Numbered from the stretch's first letter, positions 1 through 7,248 are shown. The stretch: DNA of 12,329 bases from JBBSQE01 sp038258095 (GCA_038258095.1 JBBSQE010000085.1:1-12329); one strand, 5' to 3'. Numbers and translations are program-made. Notes: generated by a model from the letters alone, not told the origin.

Positions 1-860
1 AGCCGATCTTCGGCTACCGGATGATGGCCTTCTCGCTGCTGGCGATCGTCGTGCTCGGCTTCACCGTCTGGGCGCACCACATGTTCGTCGCCGGCATGTT
101 CAGCTGGCTGCGCGTGCCGATGATGTTCACGACGCTGCTGATCGCCGTCCCGACCGGAATCAAGATCTTCTCGTGGCTCGGAACGCTCTACTTCGGCAAG
201 ATCCACACGTATTCGACAGCGATGCTGTTCGCGCTCGCGTTCATCGTCACCTTCACGATCGGCGGGATCAGTGGCGTCATGCTCGGAATGGTTCCGATCG
301 ACATCCACGTCTCGGACACCTACTTCATCGTCGCCCACATCCACTTCGTCCTCTTCGGCGGCTCCGTCTTCACGATCTTCGCCGGCATCTACCACTGGTT
401 CCCGAAGATGACGGGCCGGATGTATGACGAGCGGCTGGGCCGCGTGCACTTCTGGGGCACCCTCGTTGGCACCTGGGGCACTTTCATCCCGATGCACTGG
501 ATCGGGATGGACGGCATGCCCCGCCGCGTCGCCGACTACGCTCAGCAGTTCGGCGACTGGAACCTGCTGATCAGCTGCTTCGCGTTCTTCCTCGGCGCCG
601 CGCAGCTCGTCTTCCTCTACAACATGATCGTCTCCTGGCGCTTCGGCCCTCGAGCCGAGGCGAACCCCTGGAGGGCGAACACGATCGAGTGGCAGGTCTC
701 CTCGCCACCTCCGATCTTCAACTTCGACGAGATCCCGAGGGTCGTCGGCGGCCCCTATGAGTACGGCGTTCCCGGGGCCCGCCACGTGATCATGGGCGGA
801 GAGTCGGCCGGTGCCGAGGTGCCCGAGCCGCCCGTCCCGAGCGTCGCCGGAAGCAGCTGA
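1..860 (+). CDS. ctaD: Cytochrome c oxidase subunit I, aa3 type (5' end outside window)
   Basis: C-terminal half of the catalytic subunit of the terminal oxidase, which reduces O2 at the haem a3-CuB site and pumps protons across the cytoplasmic membrane. The reading frame is open to the window edge (codons from position 3, PIFGYRMMAF), so the gene starts upstream. Seen: VWAHHMF with the two CuB His codons at 75-80; PTGIKIFSW carrying the K-channel Thr and Lys; VSDTYFIVAHIHF with the haem a3 and haem a axial His codons at 336-338 and 342-344; GMPRR with the Arg pair that contacts haem propionates; and the C-terminal signature NPWRANTIEW followed by SPPP. All ligands inside the window are intact, so this is a functional A-family oxidase. 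The third CuB His, its Tyr partner and the first haem a ligand lie upstream. The stop overlaps the next start by 1 base (TGATG), indicating translational coupling. Subunit II is not beside it in the window and is presumably upstream. Confidence 0.96.
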   Translation, partial: PIFGYRMMAFSLLAIVVLGFTVWAHHMFVAGMFSWLRVPMMFTTLLIAVPTGIKIFSWLGTLYFGKIHTYSTAMLFALAFIVTFTIGGISGVMLGMVPIDIHVSDTYFIVAHIHFVLFGGSVFTIFAGIYHWFPKMTGRMYDERLGRVHFWGTLVGTWGTFIPMHWIGMDGMPRRVADYAQQFGDWNLLISCFAFFLGAAQLVFLYNMIVSWRFGPRAEANPWRANTIEWQVSSPPPIFNFDEIPRVVGGPYEYGVPGARHVIMGGESAGAEVPEPPVPSVAGSS

Positions 861-1996
861 TGGGCGATGAGCGCGAGCACGAGGAACCTGTGACGGTTGA
901 CGACGAGTCTCCAGCTGAGCGCGAGACTGCGCGCGAGCTCGACGAGCACGACTCTCCAGGCGCCGTACCGGATGCCGACGAGGACGCCGAGGCGGAGGCG
1001 CCGCGCACCAGTGAGGGCTCTCCGGTGCCGCACCTCGATCTGCAGAAACCCGCCGAGTCTGAACAGCCCCAGACCTACGCGAGCCATCCCGCGCCGGTGC
1101 ACGTTGATCATGATCCCGACGGCCGGCCCCTTCTCGTCTTCGTCAACGAGGTGGCCGGCGGGCGCAAGCTTCTGGCGAACGTGCGCGAGAGGGCGGCGGC
1201 AGCGTCGTACATCGCCGTGGCCGCGCCGCAGAACCAGCCCACGGTAGGCACGCTGATCGACACCGACGAGATTCGCGACGCCGCCCGCAGCCGCGTCGAT
1301 GTGACGATGGCCGTCCTCGCCGAGTTCGGCTTCGACACGGTGGGCGACGTGATGGACCCCGACCCCCTCCTCGCGATGGACGACGCGGTCCGAGCCCATG
1401 AGGCCGGCACCATCCTGCTCTCGTGTCTCGACAACACCCGCGTCGGCCTGATGCGCAAGGACATGGTCGAGTGGGCACGAGATCATTTTGAGCCCGACAC
1501 CGAGGTCGTTCACATCCCGGTCCGCATCCAGGACGACTCGGTTCGCTGGGATGTCACTCACACGCTCGTCGTGGCCACCCAGACGGTGAATTCTCCGGAT
1601 CTCGTCAACCGGCTCAAGGATCGCGCGAGCGACTCGCCGCACCGCTACACCTTCATCTGCCCGAGCTCGGACCTCGTTCCCCGCGAAACCATCTGCCGCG
1701 ACCTCGCGGCGACGATGGCCGAGCTCTACCGCGACGACGTCGATGCGACAGGCCAGCCCTCCAGCCCCGACCCGTTCCAGGCCGTCGAGAACGCGATCGC
1801 GAACTACCGGATCGATGACGTGCTGATCTCCACCCTCGCAGGCGAGCAGTCCCGCTGGCTCGAGGAGGATCTGGTCGGGCGCGTCCGCGAGATCACCGAG
1901 AAGCCGGTCGAGCACGTCGAGGCCGGCCGGCCGGCAGAGACGGTGGCCGCCGCGGTGGCCGCCGACTCGGCGCAGGGCGCGGAGGTGAGCGGCTGA
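860..1996 (+). CDS. Tandem UspA-like domain protein encoded between oxidase subunits I and III
   Basis: Soluble 378-residue protein of unproven function. Residues 1-85 are strongly acidic, low in complexity and probably disordered. Two alpha/beta domains follow at about 89-221 and 231-362. Each starts with a hydrophobic strand (RPLLVFVNE; THTLVVATQ), has a second strand (ASYIAVAAP; HRYTFICPSS), and ends with a strand, amphipathic helix and strand (TILLSCL to VVHIPV; DVLISTL, SRWLEEDLVGRV, PVEHVEA). This layout resembles universal stress protein or nucleotide-binding Rossmann-like folds; I do not see a clear ATP-binding GxxGxG loop. No signal peptide or membrane helix. The start ATG shares one base with the ctaD stop, preceded by GGAAG, and the stop shares one base with the ctaE start, so it is translated as part of the oxidase operon. 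A role in oxidase assembly or stress signalling is inference. The membrane protein at 5635-6207 ends in a similar domain. Confidence 0.85.
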   Translation: MGDEREHEEPVTVDDESPAERETARELDEHDSPGAVPDADEDAEAEAPRTSEGSPVPHLDLQKPAESEQPQTYASHPAPVHVDHDPDGRPLLVFVNEVAGGRKLLANVRERAAAASYIAVAAPQNQPTVGTLIDTDEIRDAARSRVDVTMAVLAEFGFDTVGDVMDPDPLLAMDDAVRAHEAGTILLSCLDNTRVGLMRKDMVEWARDHFEPDTEVVHIPVRIQDDSVRWDVTHTLVVATQTVNSPDLVNRLKDRASDSPHRYTFICPSSDLVPRETICRDLAATMAELYRDDVDATGQPSSPDPFQAVENAIANYRIDDVLISTLAGEQSRWLEEDLVGRVREITEKPVEHVEAGRPAETVAAAVAADSAQGAEVSG

Positions 1997-2628
1997 TGGA
2001 GAGCGCAAGCCTTCCGCTCGGCACGGCCGGCACGGCCGAGCACGACCATCACGGCCCGCCCGAGGCCAATGAGAGCTCGCGGATCCATCGCCAGACCCTG
2101 GGGATCTACCTGTTCATCGTGTCCGAGGTCATGTTGTTCGGCGCCTTCTTCGCCGCCTACTTCTTTCTGCGTGTCGTCGTCTCACCGCCCTCATGGCCGC
2201 CCGAGGGGATCGAGCTGCCGAAGCTCGTTGCCCTCGTCAACACGTTCATCCTCGTGTCGTCGAGCTTCACCGTCCACTACGCCCTCGTGTCGATCCAGCG
2301 TGGCGACCGTCGCGGCATGAAGCTGGGCCTGGCGGCTACGTGGCTGCTTGGCGCGACCTTCCTCTTCATCCAGCTCAACGAGTACGTCCACCTCGGTTTC
2401 AGCATCCGCGACCAATCCTTTGGCACCGTCTTCTACAGCCTCACCGGCCTCCACGGTGCGCACGTCTTCGTCGGCCTGATGCTCCTCTCGTTCGCGAATA
2501 TCCGCGCCTGGAGAGGCCACTTCGGCCCGGAGGCCGAGGACCACCTCGGCGTCGAGGTGCCGGGGATCTACTGGCACTTCGTCGACGTGATGTGGATCGT
2601 CGTCTACGTGACGGTGTACATCCTGTAG
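1996..2628 (+). CDS. ctaE: Cytochrome c oxidase subunit III
   Basis: Integral membrane subunit of aa3 oxidase, 210 residues, which contains no redox metal but stabilises subunit I and supports sustained proton pumping. Seen: a hydrophilic N-terminus with a His-rich stretch, then about five membrane helices, starting with GIYLFIVSEVMLFGAFFAAYF (Glu in SEVMLF is the family's conserved intramembrane Glu), then TFILVSSSFTVHYAL, LLGATFLFIQLNEY, GLHGAHVFVGLMLL, and the C-terminal signature YWHFVDVMWIVVYV. The five-helix length is normal for actinobacterial and many other bacterial subunits III. The start is set by a good Shine-Dalgarno (GGAGGTGA at 1981-1988) and a 1-base overlap with the preceding stop. 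It ends only 15 bases before the palindrome of the next operon. This gene belongs functionally with the intact ctaD at the window start; no subunit III is seen in the divergent oxidase-like operon on the right. Confidence 0.96.
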   Translation: MESASLPLGTAGTAEHDHHGPPEANESSRIHRQTLGIYLFIVSEVMLFGAFFAAYFFLRVVVSPPSWPPEGIELPKLVALVNTFILVSSSFTVHYALVSIQRGDRRGMKLGLAATWLLGATFLFIQLNEYVHLGFSIRDQSFGTVFYSLTGLHGAHVFVGLMLLSFANIRAWRGHFGPEAEDHLGVEVPGIYWHFVDVMWIVVYVTVYIL

Positions 2629-2643
2629 AAGCATCCGGCGCTG

Positions 2644-2663
2644 TGTGCTAGTGTGCTAGCACA
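2644..2663 (+). promoter_or_regulatory. Perfect palindromic operator abutting the GntR start codon
   Basis: Two perfect 8-base inverted arms with a 4-base spacer: TGTGCTAG-TGTG-CTAGCACA. The last base directly precedes the GTG start at 2664. It sits in the 35-base gap after ctaE, where the core promoter must also lie (a weak -10-like TAGTGT falls at 2649-2654). Size, symmetry and position fit an autoregulatory operator for the adjacent YtrA-like GntR protein. There is no room for a ribosome binding site between the palindrome and the start, so the mRNA is probably leaderless or nearly so. Binding is inferred; the palindrome itself is directly visible. Confidence 0.75.
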
Positions 2664-3557
2664 GTGGCACAGGGAGAGGGAAACGTCAGTGGGGAGCCGG
2701 TCCTCGAGCTGGGGCGAGACGAGGACGTTTCGGTCGGAACTCAGCTCGGCTGGCGCCTGCGGGCGCTGATCCTGAGCGGCCGCCTCGCGGCGGGCGCGCG
2801 CCTTCCGGGCGTTCGTGAGCTCGCCTCCGGGGCGGGCGTCAACGTCAACACCGCCCGGTCGATCTACCAGCGCCTCGAGGCGGACGGGCTGGCGGTGTCA
2901 AAGCACGGCCTGGGCACGTTTGTCGCCGATGACCCGCCCGCTCGCCCGGCGATCGAGCAGATCGCCGCCGACGCCGTGGACGCGGCCCGTGAGAGCGGGA
3001 TCCACCCGCGGGAGCTCGCTCAGACGATCTACGCCGGAAGTGGCGCGGGGCCCGGCGACCTTCTCCCGGGTTCGGATCCCGGCCTGGCCGATCCCTCGGC
3101 CCCTCCAACCGAGCAGGACGCGCTCGCCGCCCGGCGCTCGCTGCGGGATCAGATCGCACGCCTGGAAGCCCAGCTTGCGGCGTACGTCGAGCATCTGGGC
3201 CTCGAGGAGCGCCCACCGCCGGTCACAGCTCCGGCCGGCCGCGTCGCCGATGTCGGGGAGCTCGAGAGCGTGCGAGACGGGCTCATCGACCGCCTGCACG
3301 AGGCCCGGGCCGAGGCCGAGGAGGCCGGTCGGCGCCAGGGGAGCGCCAGAAGGCACCTGGAGGAGATGGTCGCCGACCCGGCCGCCAACCGCTGGTCGGT
3401 GGTCTCCAACGCTGAGATGGGGAAGCCGGGCTGCACGACCTACGAGGTTCGCCCCGCCTGGGGCCCGATCGGCGCCCTGATGAGCTGGTGGCGGATCCGA
3501 GTCTCCGGGGGGTGCCCGTTAGCCGGGCCACCTCCGGGTGGCACGTCGCGGGCGTAG
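2664..3557 (+). CDS. GntR-family (YtrA-like) transcriptional regulator with long C-terminal extension
   Basis: Probable autoregulated repressor of the permease operon behind it. Residues about 24-88 form a textbook GntR winged helix: LGWRLRALILSGRLAAGARL, then PGVRELASGAGVNVNTARSI for the recognition helices, and the wing GLGTFVADD. A helical segment (about 96-125, IEQIAADAVDAARESG) follows as in short YtrA-type regulators. Unlike those (about 120-130 residues), this protein reaches 297 residues: a Pro/Asp-rich linker, two coiled-coil-like stretches (about 146-168 and 194-232), and a C-terminal module near 238-285 rich in Trp with two Cys (EMGKPGCTTYEV; MSWWRIRVSGGCPL). No known effector-binding domain (FCD, UTRA) is seen. 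GTG at 2664 is the only in-frame start before the winged helix, since a stop (TAG 2649-2651) precedes it. The first permease starts 6 bases after its stop. Confidence 0.87.
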   Translation: MAQGEGNVSGEPVLELGRDEDVSVGTQLGWRLRALILSGRLAAGARLPGVRELASGAGVNVNTARSIYQRLEADGLAVSKHGLGTFVADDPPARPAIEQIAADAVDAARESGIHPRELAQTIYAGSGAGPGDLLPGSDPGLADPSAPPTEQDALAARRSLRDQIARLEAQLAAYVEHLGLEERPPPVTAPAGRVADVGELESVRDGLIDRLHEARAEAEEAGRRQGSARRHLEEMVADPAANRWSVVSNAEMGKPGCTTYEVRPAWGPIGALMSWWRIRVSGGCPLAGPPPGGTSRA

Positions 3558-3563
3558 AACACG

Positions 3564-4385
3564 ATGAACACGACATTGAGCGTCCGGGCCGCAGTAGACA
3601 GGGCGTTCCTTCCCGCGAAGTCGCTCTTCGAGCAGGTCGGGGACATGATGATCCTGACGGCGAAGACGATCACGTCTGCCGTCCGCCCGCCCTACCCCTA
3701 CGGCGGCGAGTTCATCGGCCAGTTCCTCTTCGCCCTGCAGCTCTGCTGGTTTCCGATGCTGATCAGCTGCGTCGCCTTCGGCTTCGGCGCCCCCGGCCTG
3801 CAGGCCGCCAACTTCCTCAGCCTCTTCGGAGCCCTCGACCGCCTCGGCGGCTTCTTCATCTTGGCCTCGATCCGCGAGTTCGCCCCCTTCGTGACCGCCG
3901 TCGTCGTCGCCGGAGTCGCCGGCACCGCGATCACCGCCGACCTCGGCGCCCGCAAGATCCGCGAGGAGCTCGACGCCCTGCAGGTCCTCGGCGTCGACCC
4001 GATCAAGAACCTCGTCGTCCCCCGCTTCCTGGCCCTGATGCTGATCACCGGCCTGCTCGACGTCTACGCCCTGATCTTCGGGATCACCGGCGGGATCGGC
4101 GCCGAGCTGCTCTACAACCAGCCCCTCGGCGGCTTCTTCGCGACCCTCTTCAGCAATGCCTCGGTCACCGACCTCTGGGGCTCGATCCTCAAGTGCACCC
4201 TGTTCGGGGCGATCATCGCCGTCGTCTGCTCCTACAAGGGGATGACTGCGTCCGGAGGAGCCGCCGGCGTCGGCCGGGCCGTCAACGAGGCCGTCGTGAT
4301 CGCCTTCATGGGCGTCTTCGCCTTCAACTACGTCTTCACCCAGACCCTGCTGGCCACCCACCCCGAGCTGCAGACGATTCGATGA
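3564..4385 (+). CDS. MlaE/YrbE-family ABC transporter permease, first of pair
   Basis: Membrane permease of the MlaE (YrbE, formerly DUF140) family, which forms the membrane core of Mce/Mla-type ABC systems that move lipids or sterols across the envelope. 273 residues, normal for the family. Seen: an N-terminal amphipathic segment, then hydrophobic helices (FLFALQLCWFPMLISCVAFG; FVTAVVVAGVAGTAITADLG; FLALMLITGLLDVYALIFGI; FGAIIAVVCSYKG; FMGVFAFNYVFTQTLL) and the family's cytoplasmic coupling motif KIREELDALQVLGVDP at about 132-147, thought to contact the ATPase. TASGGAAGVGRAVNEAVV near the C-terminus is also typical. Start ATG at 3564 lies 6 bases after the regulator's stop. By order and sequence it corresponds to YrbEA of actinobacterial mce operons. 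No ATPase or Mce substrate-binding gene accompanies it in this window. Confidence 0.92.
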   Translation: MNTTLSVRAAVDRAFLPAKSLFEQVGDMMILTAKTITSAVRPPYPYGGEFIGQFLFALQLCWFPMLISCVAFGFGAPGLQAANFLSLFGALDRLGGFFILASIREFAPFVTAVVVAGVAGTAITADLGARKIREELDALQVLGVDPIKNLVVPRFLALMLITGLLDVYALIFGITGGIGAELLYNQPLGGFFATLFSNASVTDLWGSILKCTLFGAIIAVVCSYKGMTASGGAAGVGRAVNEAVVIAFMGVFAFNYVFTQTLLATHPELQTIR

Positions 4386-4398
4386 CCGGGGATAGCCG

Positions 4399-5193
4399 AT
4401 GAGCTGGACGGCGGTTCCGAAGGGCTGGCTCGATTCGATCGGCGAGATCAGCCGCTTCTGTGGGCGGGTCATGGGCCTCGTCTACTCGGGGCGGGTCTTC
4501 GGCTTCTTCGGCGAGAGCCTGCGCCAGGCGGGGATCCTGATCCTCGGCTCCTCGATCGTGATCTGGGGGCTCGTCTTCATCCTCGGCCTGCAGTGTGGGA
4601 TCGAGGGCGCCTACTTCAACCGCTCCGTCGGCGCCCCGGCCTACGCCGGCGTCTTCGCCGCCTGGTGCGACCTGCGCGAGGTGATCCCCTATGCCTTCGG
4701 CTACATGATGGCCGCCAAGGTCGGGACCGGGATCGTCGCCGAGCTCGGCGCGATGCGGATCTCTGACGAGATCGACGCCCTCGAGGTGATGGGCGTGCCG
4801 CCGGTCACCTTCCTCGCCGCGACGCGGCTCCTGGCCGCCTGGATGACCCTGCCGTTCATGTATCTGGCCGCGATCGGCATCGGCTTCATCGCCAGTTGGC
4901 TGGCCGTCGTTCAGCAGATCGGCGATGTCTCCTCGGGCGGCTACTTCCTGATCTTCTGGATGTTTCAGAACCCACCCGATCTCCTCTACTCCGTGATCAA
5001 GGCGATGTTCATGGCGACGGCGATCGTGCTGGTCGGCTGCTACTACGGCTACACCGCCTCGGGAGGACCCGTGGGGGTGGGAACCGCGACAGCGAAGTCG
5101 ATGGTTCTGAACATCGTCTTAGTCCACATCATCGGGATGCTTGGGACCCTGGTCTTCTGGGGCGCCAACCCGAGAGCGCCGATAGGAGGCTGA
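4399..5193 (+). CDS. MlaE/YrbE-family ABC transporter permease, second of pair
   Basis: Second MlaE-family permease, 264 residues, presumably pairing with the preceding one as a heterodimer, as YrbEA and YrbEB do in mce operons. Seen: N-terminal amphipathic region (VFGFFGESLRQAGILIL), hydrophobic helices (SSIVIWGLVFILGL; VIPYAFGYMMAAKVGTG; LPFMYLAAIGIGFIASWLAV; KAMFMATAIVLVGCYYGYTA; MVLNIVLVHIIGMLGTLVFW), the coupling motif RISDEIDALEVMGVPP at about 120-135, and the TASGGPVGVGTATAKSMV segment shared with the first permease. The start lies 13 bases after the preceding stop. The stop is 1 base before the next gene's GTG, so the genes are co-transcribed. Substrate is unknown. The ATPase (MlaF/MceG type) is often encoded elsewhere in actinobacteria, which would explain its absence here. 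Confidence 0.92.
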   Translation: MSWTAVPKGWLDSIGEISRFCGRVMGLVYSGRVFGFFGESLRQAGILILGSSIVIWGLVFILGLQCGIEGAYFNRSVGAPAYAGVFAAWCDLREVIPYAFGYMMAAKVGTGIVAELGAMRISDEIDALEVMGVPPVTFLAATRLLAAWMTLPFMYLAAIGIGFIASWLAVVQQIGDVSSGGYFLIFWMFQNPPDLLYSVIKAMFMATAIVLVGCYYGYTASGGPVGVGTATAKSMVLNIVLVHIIGMLGTLVFWGANPRAPIGG

Positions 5194-5194
5194 C

Positions 5195-5599
5195 GTGTCT
5201 CAAACAGTCCAACCGCACGGCAAGGCCCCGGTCGACCGGCTCGTCTCCGTCCTGCTCCTCGTGCTCATGGCGGCCGGAAGCCTGGCGCTATGGATCGTCG
5301 TGCCCGCCGGAATCCTGCGGCTGTTGCTCCCGCTGTCTGAGTCGAAGGGATACCACCTCGCAATCGGTCTCCTGGCCGTGCCCGCCGCGATGATCGCCTT
5401 CGGCATGAGCCTGACCTGGCTGAACGGCCTCTACCTGCGGGTGAACGGCGCCTGGCGTGCCGACGACGAGGACGGATATCCCAGACGCGTCCGTGGTCCG
5501 CTCGAGTCGTTGATGATCGGCTCCCTGCTTTTCGCCTTGGTCGCCATGGCATTCTGGTTCTTCCTGTTGGCCGAGAACCCGTCGTCCCAGGTCATCTGA
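5195..5599 (+). CDS. Small membrane protein of unknown function, permease operon
   Basis: I do not recognise a family for this 134-residue protein. Three hydrophobic segments are visible: about 17-46 (VSVLLLVLMAAGSLALWIVV onward), 54-82 (HLAIGLLAVPAAMIAFGMSL onward) and 100-126 (LESLMIGSLLFALVAMAFWF). A short charged stretch (RADDEDGYPRRVRG) lies between the second and third. GTG at 5195 is chosen because AGGAGG at 5184-5189 sits 5 bases upstream, inside the end of the second permease gene. The tight spacing puts it in the YrbE permease operon, so an accessory role in that transporter is possible. It lacks the Mce domain, so it is not a substrate-binding Mce protein. The mRNA behind the stop can form a weak hairpin (CTGAG at 5596-5600 with CTCAG at 5617-5621). 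Confidence 0.78.
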   Translation: MSQTVQPHGKAPVDRLVSVLLLVLMAAGSLALWIVVPAGILRLLLPLSESKGYHLAIGLLAVPAAMIAFGMSLTWLNGLYLRVNGAWRADDEDGYPRRVRGPLESLMIGSLLFALVAMAFWFFLLAENPSSQVI

Positions 5600-5634
5600 G
5601 CAGTTCGCTCGAGCCACTCAGTAGATTCGCCTCC

Positions 5635-6207
5635 ATGCTGCCGTTTCCGATCCGCTCCGAGGCGGATGCCTTCCGCTGGGTTGTGATCGTCGGCCTGGCC
5701 GGGCTCTCGATCGGCATCCTCACCTCGCTGACGAGCTCGACCGTTGGCGCGCTCTGGGGCCTCCTCCTGCTCGTCTCGGCCCTCGTAGGGGGATTCCGCG
5801 CCTGGCGGCGCGGGCGAGACGCAGAGCGCCGGAGAATGCTCCTGGTGGCCGAAGGCGCCCTGCATCCCGCCACGGTGAGGGAAACCATGGGGGACCAATG
5901 GTCCCGGGAGCCCCACGACGTCCTCATCGTCGTCCCCGATCAGGCGGCTGGGGACGCGGTTGCGTACGAGCGCCAGCGCCAGGACATGGAGATCTCGCTA
6001 CAGGCGGTCAAGGAAGCAGGCGCGAGGCCGAGCGCCCGCGTTTTCGAGGGCTCGCCGGAAGAGGCCGCGGCGCAGGCGCACGGGGAGTTCACTCCTCACG
6101 AGGTCGTGGTGGCGACCAGGGAACGCGGCTCCGAGTGGGCCGAACACGATTTCGAGGCCGCGCTCGGCGGGGCGACCCCGGTCTCGCGGCACCCGTTGGC
6201 TCGCTGA
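5635..6207 (+). CDS. Membrane-anchored protein with UspA-like cytoplasmic domain
   Basis: 190-residue protein of unknown function. Two close hydrophobic helices at the N-terminus (about 14-32, FRWVVIVGLAGLSIGIL onward, and 37-54, VGALWGLLLLVSALVGGF) are followed by a basic stretch (RAWRRGRDAERRRM) that should face the cytoplasm by the positive-inside rule. The soluble remainder has a strand-helix-strand pattern: HDVLIVVPDQ, a helix ending in EISLQAVKEAGARP, SARVFEGS, HEVVVATRERGSEWAEHDFE. The last part matches the end of the second domain in the 860-1996 protein (DVLISTL followed by SRWLEEDL), so the two share a UspA-like fold. The gene starts 35 bases after the preceding stop with no evident Shine-Dalgarno. 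TAGATT at 5622-5627 could be a -10 box giving a leaderless transcript, so it may have its own promoter. Confidence 0.8.
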   Translation: MLPFPIRSEADAFRWVVIVGLAGLSIGILTSLTSSTVGALWGLLLLVSALVGGFRAWRRGRDAERRRMLLVAEGALHPATVRETMGDQWSREPHDVLIVVPDQAAGDAVAYERQRQDMEISLQAVKEAGARPSARVFEGSPEEAAAQAHGEFTPHEVVVATRERGSEWAEHDFEAALGGATPVSRHPLAR

Positions 6208-6223
6208 CCAGCCCTGTTGGCGA

Positions 6224-6273
6224 GTTGGTTGTGGAATTGATGGCGCTGGGGCGCCGTTGGAACCGCAACCAAC
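6224..6273. terminator. Hairpin between convergent genes, candidate bidirectional terminator
   Basis: GTTGGTTGTGG at 6224-6234 pairs with CCGCAACCAAC at 6263-6273 (11 positions, one of them a G-T wobble on the plus-strand RNA). A perfect inner hairpin, GGCGC-TGGG-GCGCC, lies at 6242-6255. The structure fills the 69-base gap between the plus-strand stop at 6207 and the minus-strand ctaA stop at 6277. There is no clear U-tract on either side, so termination efficiency is uncertain. Confidence 0.65.
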
Positions 6274-6276
6274 GCC

Positions 6277-7248
6277 TCAGGCCGGTCGTACCTGCTGCTG
6301 TTCGCGGGTAGCCGGGCCGCCGCTTGGCGCCTTCGCCTCGCGCGGCTCCAGACGCCCCGCCGCCGCGACGGTCCAGAGCATTGCAAGCCACGTCGCGGTC
6401 GCCAGCAGGATGTGGACCCAGACGAGGCCGGCCGGAAGCTTCAACCACCACTGCACACCACCCACGACGCCCTGTGTGGCAAGCAGGGCCAGGACGACGG
6501 TGAGAGGCCGAAGCGCCCGGCGGTCGCCTCCCCGGCGCCGCAGCAGGAACCAGATCGCGATCGCGGAGAAGCCGAAGAGAGCCGCGATCAGCGAGTGGCG
6601 CTGCACGATCCACTCCAGGGTCCCGGTCCCCTCGAAGTCGAAGCGCCCGACGAGCTGGCCCTCGTGCTCCCCCGCATGGGGCCCCGACCCGGTCGCGATG
6701 GTGCCGGCGAGGATCGTCAGCTGCCCGAGAGGAATCAGCCCGCGGACGGCCCACACACCGAGGCGATCGGGTGAGCGGGGACGTTCCCCCGGCTCGTAGC
6801 TCGAGCACCAGGCGAGCGCGAACGCCGCGTCAAGCAGGAGCATCGAAAGGATGAAATGCAGCATCACCAGACCGGGGGCGAGGTTGTGCTCGACGACGAG
6901 CGCCCCCAGCACCGCCTGGCAGACGACACCGACCGGGAGGAGCGCGCCGAAGATCGCCAGGTGCGAGCGGAACGGCTTGCGGAAGAAGGCGAGGAGGCTC
7001 GCGGCGATGACGACGAAGCCGACGAAGCCCGTGATCAGCCGGTTGCCGTACTCGATGACGGCGTGGGCCTCGAGCGGAGCAACGACCCCTCCGTAGCACT
7101 TGGGCCAATCCGGACAGCCGAGCCCGGATCCCGTCAGGCGAACGGCGGCGCCGGTGAGGACAATCAGTGAGAGAGCGGCGAGAGCGACGACGGTGACGAC
7201 GCGGTAACGCTCGGGACTGATGCTGAGCTGAGAGATCCTGGCGCGCAT
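6277..7248 (-). CDS. ctaA: Haem A synthase (COX15/CtaA family)
   Basis: Integral membrane enzyme that oxidises the C8 methyl group of haem O to a formyl group, giving haem A for aa3 oxidase. 323 residues, normal length, with about eight membrane helices. Seen: TGSGLGCPDWPKCYG with the first extracellular Cys pair (C45, C51), the motif EYGNRLITG, haem-ligand-type His in VVEHNLAPG (H121) and LHFILS (H131), GSGPHAGE (H191), QRHSLIA (H218) and LVWVHILLAT (H279). The position that is His in Bacillus CtaA (EFxHR) is Asn here (EYGNR); I recall the same in actinobacterial homologues. No second Cys pair is seen. ATG at 7248 is used; GAGATGG just upstream is a weak ribosome site. It follows the dihaem cytochrome gene by 46 bases on the same strand, but a strong hairpin lies between them. 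The matching haem O synthase is at 9024-9956. Confidence 0.94.
   Translation of the reverse strand: MRARISQLSISPERYRVVTVVALAALSLIVLTGAAVRLTGSGLGCPDWPKCYGGVVAPLEAHAVIEYGNRLITGFVGFVVIAASLLAFFRKPFRSHLAIFGALLPVGVVCQAVLGALVVEHNLAPGLVMLHFILSMLLLDAAFALAWCSSYEPGERPRSPDRLGVWAVRGLIPLGQLTILAGTIATGSGPHAGEHEGQLVGRFDFEGTGTLEWIVQRHSLIAALFGFSAIAIWFLLRRRGGDRRALRPLTVVLALLATQGVVGGVQWWLKLPAGLVWVHILLATATWLAMLWTVAAAGRLEPREAKAPSGGPATREQQQVRPA

Noticed and set aside
755..2008. Long minus-strand open frame (417 codons) opposite the UspA-like gene
   Set aside because: It is antisense to a gene with clear overlaps on both ends, has Arg/His/Gly-rich low-quality composition without domains, and such long shadows are common in high-GC DNA.
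3488..4472. Long open frames overlapping the first YrbE permease (plus-strand 3488-4402 and minus-strand 3519-4472)
   Set aside because: Both are out-of-frame shadows with very Arg/Pro-rich or Asp/Glu/Gly-rich products; the MlaE frame has clear family motifs.
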